Assembly: GCA_945957555.1 (NCBI GenBank) | Contig: CAMFLX010000027.1 | Span: 1-39,949, forward strand | Source of the DNA: an uncultured Cytophagales bacterium | GTDB taxonomy: Bacteria > Bacteroidota > Bacteroidia > Cytophagales > UBA9547 | DNA length: 39,949 nucleotides | Direction of reading: 5' to 3' | Part shown: positions 34,819 through 39,949 of the stretch, in pieces | Layout of the letters: every line of letters begins with the position of its first letter | How positions within the stretch are numbered: the first letter of the stretch is position 1 | Notes under the pieces: model-generated | What the model saw: only the letters and a program-made list of their open reading frames with translations | What the model was told of the DNA's origin: nothing | Database searches by the model: none | Program-made: the position numbers and the translations under genes

Positions 34819-34847
34819 GAAATGTCGTGAATTTATAGCAAAGTGAT

Positions 34848-35540
34848 TTAATGTCCCTCTTCCCATTTCTTGAATAAATCAGGACGACGGGTCTTGGTTC
34901 TTTCTATTGATTGCTCTAAACGCCAATTCTCAATGTTTTTTTCATGTCCAGATAGTAGGACCTCTGGCACTTTTAGTCCATTCCATTCTGCGGGTCTAGT
35001 ATATACGGGAGGTGCTAGAAGAAAGTCTTGATGAGAGTCGGTAAGGGCCGAAGTTTCATCGCTAAGTACCCCTGGTATGATTCTGATGATGCTATCACAA
35101 AGAACCGCTGCTGCAAGCTCACCTCCAGACAGTACGTAGTCTCCAATACTGATTTCGTGCGTAATATAAGTTTGCCTGATGCGTTCATCAATTCCCTTGT
35201 AGTGCCCACAAATGATCATGATGTTTTCTACGAGTGAAAGTTTATTGGCAATTTGTTGATTTAATGTTTCACCATCGGGAGTCATATAAATAATTTGGTC
35301 ATATTTCCGATGTTCCATGAGGCTTTCAATACACAGAGCCAATGGCTCACACATCATTACCATACCAGCTCCACCTCCGAATGCATAATCATCGAGATTT
35401 TTATGTTTGTTGGTTGCGTATTCTCTGAGATCTACTATATTTACTGATACGATATCTTTTTCGATTGCCCTTTTTAATATGGAATGCGCAAAGGGGCTTT
35501 CCAATAGCCTAGGCAAACAAGTGATAATATCAATGTGCAT
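34848..35540 (-). CDS. trmD: tRNA (guanine-N1)-methyltransferase
   Basis: About 230 residues. The start [25 protein letters not shown] is the typical TrmD N-terminus, so I prefer ATG at 35540; ATG two codons upstream (35546) is possible. The SPOUT knot motifs are [32 protein letters not shown] and [15 protein letters not shown], which bind S-adenosylmethionine and tRNA. The C-terminal [28 protein letters not shown] region ([11 protein letters not shown]) is standard. It methylates G37 of tRNAs and so prevents frameshifting. It overlaps the end of rimM. No rplS follows, unlike the classical rpsP-rimM-trmD-rplS operon. Confidence 0.96.
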   Translation of the reverse strand: MHIDIITCLPRLLESPFAHSILKRAIEKDIVSVNIVDLREYATNKHKNLDDYAFGGGAGMVMMCEPLALCIESLMEHRKYDQIIYMTPDGETLNQQIANKLSLVENIMIICGHYKGIDERIRQTYITHEISIGDYVLSGGELAAAVLCDSIIRIIPGVLSDETSALTDSHQDFLLAPPVYTRPAEWNGLKVPEVLLSGHEKNIENWRLEQSIERTKTRRPDLFKKWEEGH

Positions 35541-36084
35541 TGTCATATTCCTGTGTTTCTTGTTGGTCTTTAGAATCGTTTAAGTATATCTCAATGAGTC
35601 CTTCTGGCAGGTCAACCTCAATTGTACGCGAGGCGTTGTTAATTGCTTTTACAATATGCGTATTTGCGGGAATCAATACTTCCTTACCTTCAATTTCTGT
35701 AACCAATAGATCGTTATTGGGTATTTTATAATAGTTTTCTACAATGCCGATTTTACCTTTTTGTTGGTCTACAATATCAAATCCTATAATCTGATCGACC
35801 CATATATATTCGTCTTCTGTTATGAACTTGGATTCAAGCCAAATTTCCATGTTGAGCAATTTTTTTGCTTTTTCTACCGAATCAATGTCTTCCAAACTTA
35901 ACGTAAGCTTGCCTTGATTGAAGTGGTAATTGGAGACAAAATATGGAATGGGAGTATTTTTTTCTTTAATAAATATGGTTTGAATGTCCGCAAAGTCATC
36001 TGGTGTAACTTGTATATGACAGGAAATCTCTCCTTTGATACCGTGTGTTTTTTGAATTACGCCTATTTTGATCAAATCTTTCAT
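35530..36084 (-). CDS. rimM: Ribosome maturation factor RimM
   Basis: 184 residues. The N-terminal domain begins [19 protein letters not shown], the RimM signature. The C-terminal PRC-barrel part contains [42 protein letters not shown] and [13 protein letters not shown]. The protein helps assemble the head of the 30S subunit through S19 and 16S rRNA. It lies between rpsP (66 bp gap with a terminator) and trmD (overlap). An acidic tail after the DLPEGL motif is short. Confidence 0.95.
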   Translation of the reverse strand: MKDLIKIGVIQKTHGIKGEISCHIQVTPDDFADIQTIFIKEKNTPIPYFVSNYHFNQGKLTLSLEDIDSVEKAKKLLNMEIWLESKFITEDEYIWVDQIIGFDIVDQQKGKIGIVENYYKIPNNDLLVTEIEGKEVLIPANTHIVKAINNASRTIEVDLPEGLIEIYLNDSKDQQETQEYDNAH

Positions 36085-36103
36085 CTTTTATTTCATATTA
36101 AAC

Positions 36104-36135
36104 AAAAAAGGGAACACTTTCGCGTTCCCTTTTTT
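36104..36135. terminator. Strong hairpin between rpsP and rimM
   Basis: A perfect 12-bp stem (AAAAAAGGGAAC/GTTCCCTTTTTT, arms 36104-36115 and 36124-36135) with an 8-nt loop reads as an intrinsic terminator on both strands. It lies between the rpsP stop (36150) and the rimM start (36084), so it should reduce rimM-trmD transcription relative to rpsP. Confidence 0.85.
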
Positions 36136-36149
36136 GGAGCTACAAAAAA

Positions 36150-36689
36150 CTATTCGTTTGAAGCGTTTTCTGCAGGTGCTTCTGATGCAGTCTCTTCAGT
36201 TGTTTCTGCCGCTGGGGCTTCAACTACTGGAGGCGTATTTTTCTTAACGATTGCTTCAGCCTTTGCTTTGTTTTTAGCCACTTCAGCAGCAAGTCTTGCT
36301 TTTCTTGCTTCTTCTTTAGCATTAACAGCAGATACACTAGCACTCTCACCTGCTTTTCTTCTGCTTTCTAACCACTCATTAAGTTTTGCGTCTGCTTGCT
36401 CTTGAGTGATAGCGCTTTTCAAAACACCTAGTTGTAAGTGTCTTTTAAGCATCAAACCTTTGTTTGACAAGATTGTTCTTGCAGTGTCAGTTGGTTGAGC
36501 ACCAACCATGATCCAATGAAATGCTCTTTCACTGTTCAACACTACAGTAGCAGGGTTTGTGTTTGGGTTGAAAGTTCCTAGTTTTTCTATGAACTGACCG
36601 CCACGTGATGATCTTGAGTCCGAAACTACTACATCATAGAGGGCTAATTTTTTTCTACCTCTTCTTGCTAATCTAATTTTTACTGCCAT
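36150..36689 (-). CDS. rpsP: 30S ribosomal protein S16 with long C-terminal extension
   Basis: 179 residues. The first 80 or so are S16 (MAVKIRLARRGRKKLALYDVVVSDSRSSRGGQFIEKLGTFNP, NSERAFHWIMVGAQPTDTARTILSNKGLM). The rest (about 100-179) is a low-complexity tail rich in Ala, Glu and Lys (for example EEARKARLAAEVAKNKAKAEA, then PPVVEAPAAETTEETASEAP). E. coli S16 is only about 82 residues; long tails are typical in Bacteroidota. A -7 box 50 bp upstream supports a short-leader transcript. Confidence 0.97.
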   Translation of the reverse strand: MAVKIRLARRGRKKLALYDVVVSDSRSSRGGQFIEKLGTFNPNTNPATVVLNSERAFHWIMVGAQPTDTARTILSNKGLMLKRHLQLGVLKSAITQEQADAKLNEWLESRRKAGESASVSAVNAKEEARKARLAAEVAKNKAKAEAIVKKNTPPVVEAPAAETTEETASEAPAENASNE

Positions 36690-36738
36690 GTTTAACTTTT
36701 CAGTTTATTGTGGAACGCGTCCTTTTAAAATAAGTCTG

Positions 36739-36746
36739 CAAAGATA
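36739..36746 (-). promoter_or_regulatory. Putative -7 promoter box of rpsP
   Basis: Read on the minus strand this is TATCTTTG, identical to the pheS box. Transcription would start near 36733-36735, leaving a leader of about 45 nt before the ATG at 36689. It lies in the 80 bp gap after the DUF4380 gene. Confidence 0.55.
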
Positions 36747-36769
36747 GCTTTATTTTTTTAATATTGAAA

Positions 36770-37714
36770 TTACTTAATGATACTTTCTACTAATTTTTGG
36801 TATTCGAGCTCTGTATATTTCTTGTCTTCTATATTTCTAAGGTACCATTTTACCTCCCAAGAGTAACTTTCCATACTGCTAATTGATTTATATGCGCCAG
36901 TTTGCTCTATTTCAATGTATTTTTTATTAGGGTTTGCATATATTTCTATTTCGGATTCATCTGGAGCACAGTCCGATGGTAGGATGTCTTCAAATTTCTT
37001 AATAAGCAGTAGTTTACCTTTATGTTGTGCCAGCCAGCCCTTACTTGAATACGCAAAAGATTTTTTGTTGTCATTAATAGCTGCGCTATCATATTTAAAT
37101 ACCGAAATCCCATTTTGGGTATTAATTTTAAGCTCCCCAAAAGGCTTTTTACCTTTAAAGACTGCTTTTTCGTTTGGGAATATAGTGGTGCCTCCACTTG
37201 CAACTCTTGAAATTTCCCATGGAGCCATTTTGACTACATGATCCGAATTGTTTTGGATTGTATAGGTTATACTAAAAGAACTATCTTGGTTGGATGTAAA
37301 TTTCTTGATGATACAAACTCCAAGAGTGTCAGCATTGCTACTTTTGTATGAATTGTCAGGTGTTTTTTTGTAAGGCATTTCATCTATCTCTTTGATTGGG
37401 GGCCAGCCCCAAGCACTTTGAGGTGCGGTCCAAAAAGTAGAACCATAGATCTCGAATTCATCTTTTTGAATTAAAGCTTCCATACCATCTACTGATATTG
37501 AAGTAATTCTAGCTCCTGTATTTGGATCAAATTTAAAGGATAGATTCCCGCTTTTTAGCTCAATAATTTCCAGTAAACGGTTGGTAGAGTCATTCTTTTG
37601 AGTAGTAATGCTATCTGTTTTATGTTGATTTGTATTGTCAATGGGCTTTTCGCATGATGACATAGATAGTAAAGCTGCAGATATGAGACCGAGTGTGATT
37701 TTTTGTTTTTTCAT
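36770..37714 (-). CDS. DUF4380-like lipoprotein
   Basis: 314 residues. A lipoprotein leader with lipobox SMSSC (Cys21) is followed by a low-complexity linker (about 22-48). The body has GNLSFKFDPNTGARITSISVDGMEAL, STFWTAPQSAWGWPP, and VKMAPWEISRVASGGTTIFP, the pattern of DUF4380 proteins, which have a galactose-mutarotase-like fold. A carbohydrate-binding or periplasmic role is inferred. Its ATG overlaps the stop of the upstream membrane-protein gene by 4 bp, so the pair is one operon. Confidence 0.75.
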   Translation of the reverse strand: MKKQKITLGLISAALLSMSSCEKPIDNTNQHKTDSITTQKNDSTNRLLEIIELKSGNLSFKFDPNTGARITSISVDGMEALIQKDEFEIYGSTFWTAPQSAWGWPPIKEIDEMPYKKTPDNSYKSSNADTLGVCIIKKFTSNQDSSFSITYTIQNNSDHVVKMAPWEISRVASGGTTIFPNEKAVFKGKKPFGELKINTQNGISVFKYDSAAINDNKKSFAYSSKGWLAQHKGKLLLIKKFEDILPSDCAPDESEIEIYANPNKKYIEIEQTGAYKSISSMESYSWEVKWYLRNIEDKKYTELEYQKLVESIIK

Positions 37715-39096
37715 TTTTGTAGATAGTAAATTTTATAATCTGTTGTTTTGTAAAATTCTTTGAGAGCTGGAATATGAGCGTTTAGTTTTGGCATGAGATT
37801 TATTTCGTCAAAGATTATCTCTGGTTTGTCATCCATCAAACTTGAATAAATCATTGTAATGCCAGCGTACGAGTTTATTTTTTTGAAATGTTTTTGGGCC
37901 ATTGGCCAGTAAAAATATTTGCTGCCGACCTTTTGTTGTTTGTACTTCCTGATGTCATCGCCAAGCACCAATACTTTTTTATTTTTAAACTTTAGGTCTT
38001 CACTGCTACATATGATAGGGCTTTCTGGTTTGGATCTAATTGGATACTTGATATCGCTCCAAAAACTACTAAGTAGAAAAATGGGAATGCCAAACGCTAG
38101 GATTCTTTTAAGAATAAGATTGCGCAGTGTTAAAAACATATACGAGCAGAAGTAGGCGAAAGGTATAGAAAGGTAGCAAAGGTTGTAGACATCAAAATTG
38201 GTCCAAAAGATAATGATAACTATACAAAATAGCCACATAAGCATGAGTGCTTTAGAGGTTGATTGTATATTATTGTGGTTTTGTGAAAATAATGAGAAGT
38301 AGGCAAAGACGATCACAGAAATCAAGGGAAGGGCTAAGGTCATGATGTTTTCAAAGCCAATACTTGATCGGAAGTTGAAATAGAAATAATATAATATACT
38401 CCTATCTATGTAATCTAATAATGAGCCATGTGTATAATAAAAAATACAAATGAAGAAATAGGGAACAACGAACCCAAAGATACTCAATAAATAACTGGTT
38501 GCTTTGAGTTTTGTGAACGCAGCAAAAAAAAGTAAGTGGAGAACAAAGAAAATAGTGCTGGGAAAAAAGAATAGGCTTGCGATACCATGCCATAGACCCA
38601 ATAAGATCCTATCCTCGTCGTGTAAATGTCCACTAAAGTGTTTGAGCACGATATGTAGCGCTAATGATAAAAAGAGCAAAGACATCAATTGTGCGGATAG
38701 TTCGAATATGGTAAAGGAAGCGAAAATGCTAAGGATGAAAAAATAAAGTGTTAGATAGTTTTTTTGACCATATACTTCGTTTTTATTCATACTGAGGGCT
38801 GTTTGTGCTCCGATAATATAGATTATGACTAAGGCAACGATGCTGCAAATGAGTTTTACATTTTGAAATATATGTATAAGTCCAAAGAATAGGGCAGTAA
38901 ATAGTCCAGAGTAATCCCAAATATCTTTATAAAGCCAGTAACCATCCTTAATTTTACTACCAACTACATCATTGACAATAGAAGTGGTTGTAATTGGCAA
39001 GTCTCCCCACAATATTACAGGTATTGATAAAATGATGAAAAGCAAGAGTCCTAAGATCAGCCTGAAGGGATCGTTGGGTTTGAAAAGATCAATCAC
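37711..39096 (-). CDS. DUF6427-like polytopic membrane protein
   Basis: 461 residues with about 10-12 hydrophobic helices. The N-terminus MIDLFKPNDPFRLILGLLLF and the loop VVGSKIKDGYWLYKDIWDYSGLF match my recollection of DUF6427 proteins of Bacteroidota, which look like GT-C type membrane transferases. After the last helix (about residue 355) there is a soluble C-terminal domain with KKVLVLGDDIRKYKQQ. The start is GTG at 39094-39096; an in-frame stop lies four codons upstream. It is divergent from rbfA and overlaps the DUF4380 gene. A glycosyl or lipid transferase role is inference. Confidence 0.7.
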   Translation of the reverse strand: MIDLFKPNDPFRLILGLLLFIILSIPVILWGDLPITTTSIVNDVVGSKIKDGYWLYKDIWDYSGLFTALFFGLIHIFQNVKLICSIVALVIIYIIGAQTALSMNKNEVYGQKNYLTLYFFILSIFASFTIFELSAQLMSLLFLSLALHIVLKHFSGHLHDEDRILLGLWHGIASLFFFPSTIFFVLHLLFFAAFTKLKATSYLLSIFGFVVPYFFICIFYYTHGSLLDYIDRSILYYFYFNFRSSIGFENIMTLALPLISVIVFAYFSLFSQNHNNIQSTSKALMLMWLFCIVIIIFWTNFDVYNLCYLSIPFAYFCSYMFLTLRNLILKRILAFGIPIFLLSSFWSDIKYPIRSKPESPIICSSEDLKFKNKKVLVLGDDIRKYKQQKVGSKYFYWPMAQKHFKKINSYAGITMIYSSLMDDKPEIIFDEINLMPKLNAHIPALKEFYKTTDYKIYYLQK

Positions 39097-39161
39097 AGTG
39101 CATTTTTATGCAAATATCGTTGAATCTGAAAAAATATCGTGCTCTTTCACAAAATAAAATT

Positions 39162-39169
39162 TAATTTTG
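39162..39169 (+). promoter_or_regulatory. Putative -7 promoter box of rbfA
   Basis: TAATTTTG fits TAnnTTTG and ends 8 nt before the ATG at 39178, so the leader is at most a few nucleotides. Confidence 0.5.
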
Positions 39170-39177
39170 TACTATAT

Positions 39178-39555
39178 ATGGAGTCGAAAAGACAGCAAAA
39201 ATTTTCTAGGTTGATCCAGAGAGAGTTGGCAGAGATCTTCCAACGAGATGTAAAGAGTTTATTTACAAATGTGTTCATTACAGTGACACATGTGTCAGTA
39301 AGTCCTGATTTAAGTGTAGCCAAAGCTTATTTGAGTATTATGTTAGTTCCTGACAAGGAAGAGGCCTTGGAAAAAATCAAGTTAAACGTTAAGGCTATCA
39401 GGAATGCATTGGCGCAGAAAATTAAAAAAGAGGTTAGGGTGATTCCTGAGCTTATTTTCTATCTAGATGATTCATCTGAGTATGCCTCTAAAATGGATAA
39501 ACTATTCAATGAGCTTGATATCCCTAAAAAACCTAGCAGTGAGGAAACCGAATAA
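39178..39555 (+). CDS. rbfA: Ribosome-binding factor A
   Basis: 125 residues from ATG at 39178. A frame extension to TTG at 39139 is rejected because it runs through the promoter box and because MESKRQQKFSRLIQRELAEIF is the normal RbfA start. The KH-like core has VFITVTHVSVSPDLSVAKAYLSIM, ALAQKIKKEVRVIPELIFYLDDSSEYASKMDKLF, as expected. RbfA binds the 5' end of 16S rRNA in 30S assembly and cold adaptation. A permease gene begins 3 bp after its stop, as is usual in Bacteroidota. Confidence 0.95.
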   Translation: MESKRQQKFSRLIQRELAEIFQRDVKSLFTNVFITVTHVSVSPDLSVAKAYLSIMLVPDKEEALEKIKLNVKAIRNALAQKIKKEVRVIPELIFYLDDSSEYASKMDKLFNELDIPKKPSSEETE

Positions 39556-39557
39556 TT

Positions 39558-39949
39558 TTGAACGTAGCGTTATTCATATCCAGAAAGTATTTCTTCTCTA
39601 AGAAAAAAAGGAATTTTATCAATTTCATAGCTATTATTTCAATGGGCAGCTTGTCTGTAGCTGCTGCGGCTATGATCATCGTTTTGTCAGGATTTAATGG
39701 AATGGAGGAGTTTCTTAAATCTTTATTCGTTTCTTTTGATCCCGACCTGAGATTAATGCCTACTGTGGGTAAAACACTCCTATATGATAAATTGCCTATT
39801 GATGAAATTAAGCAGATTGAGGGGGTACATTACCTTACTCCTGTCATAGAAGATAAGGTGTTGATTCGTTATAAAGAAAAGAAGACCATTGCCAAAATCA
39901 AAGGTGTTGGTGAAGACTTCTTCAAGCAAAACGAACTCGACCGTAAGAT
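39558..39949 (+). CDS. LolC/LolE- or FtsX-type ABC transporter permease (3' end outside window)
   Basis: 130 codons are visible and the frame runs off the window. The start is TTG at 39558, since a stop lies five codons upstream (39540-39542) and no ATG precedes the conserved start NVALFISRKYFFSKKKRNFINFIAIISMG. The first transmembrane helix (about 22-47, IAIISMGSLSVAAAAMIIVLSGFNGM) is followed by the start of a MacB-like periplasmic domain (LFVSFDPDLRLMPTVGK, then VHYLTPVIEDKVLIRY). Such permeases transport lipoproteins or other envelope substrates. It would be co-transcribed with rbfA. Confidence 0.85.
   Translation, partial: MNVALFISRKYFFSKKKRNFINFIAIISMGSLSVAAAAMIIVLSGFNGMEEFLKSLFVSFDPDLRLMPTVGKTLLYDKLPIDEIKQIEGVHYLTPVIEDKVLIRYKEKKTIAKIKGVGEDFFKQNELDRK

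Larger units (their letters stand above)
34415..34847. other. 433 bp intergenic region with repeated palindromes and T-rich direct repeats
   Basis: No gene is seen. It contains four copies (both orientations) of the core GGACTATTG/CAATAGTCC in two places, and two copies of TTTGAGGGTA followed by T8-T9. The region next to 34414 presumably holds the promoter of the uncharacterised gene, and the right end holds the trmD terminator. Confidence 0.6.

Noticed and set aside
39139..39177. Extended N-terminus of RbfA from a TTG
   Set aside because: It would run through the TAATTTTG promoter box and RbfA homologues start at MESKRQ-like sequence.

Overview
The window is chromosomal DNA of a Bacteroidota bacterium, most likely of the Cytophagales or a related gliding lineage. 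The evidence is: type IX secretion (T9SS) C-terminal sorting domains on two large secreted proteins; a TonB-dependent receptor paired with a DUF4249 lipoprotein; promoter -7 boxes of the Bacteroidota TAnnTTTG type; AT-rich intergenic DNA; and a long acidic/alanine-rich tail on ribosomal protein S16. No tRNA, rRNA, CRISPR array, insertion sequence or phage gene was recognised. Seven genes appear to use GTG or TTG starts.

Layout. 1-957: 3' part of a transaldolase/CBS fusion, ended by a terminator. 1009-9300: membrane glycosyltransferase-like protein, LptF/LptG permease, TonB-dependent receptor, DUF4249 lipoprotein and UvrA, all plus strand; the last four are closely spaced. 9367-10374: radical SAM protein, then a 480 bp gap with a possible decayed coding scrap. 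10855-13243 (minus): glycine-rich T9SS cargo and a GNAT acetyltransferase. 13409-17616 (plus): pheS, POT peptide transporter, serine acetyltransferase, DPM1-like glycosyltransferase. 17937-20321: large T9SS-exported esterase with Ig-like and PA14 modules. 20463-23190 (minus): thioredoxin-like ferredoxin, CCA-adding enzyme, glutaminase. 23191-23942: long AT-rich intergenic region.

23943-31148 (plus) is the most distinctive part: a tight nine-gene run that starts with a stand-alone response regulator. It continues with a polyprenyl-phosphate sugar transferase carrying a four-cysteine insertion, a GT2 glycosyltransferase, a hexapeptide acyltransferase, an alpha/beta hydrolase and a GT4 glycosyltransferase. 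It ends with a GMC flavoprotein that has a cysteine cluster like the [3Fe-4S] site of FAD-dependent glucose dehydrogenase, a small protein with a twin-arginine leader, and a four-helix membrane protein. I read it as a surface glycan or glycolipid assembly operon combined with an exported Fe-S/flavin sugar oxidase module. That reading is inference.

31232-39096 (minus): AHSA1-like protein; GT2-AraC pair; an orphan protein; a repeat-rich intergenic region with GGACTATTG palindromes; trmD, rimM and rpsP; then DUF4380 lipoprotein and a DUF6427-like membrane protein. 39178-39949 (plus): rbfA and the 5' part of a LolC/FtsX-type permease that runs off the window.
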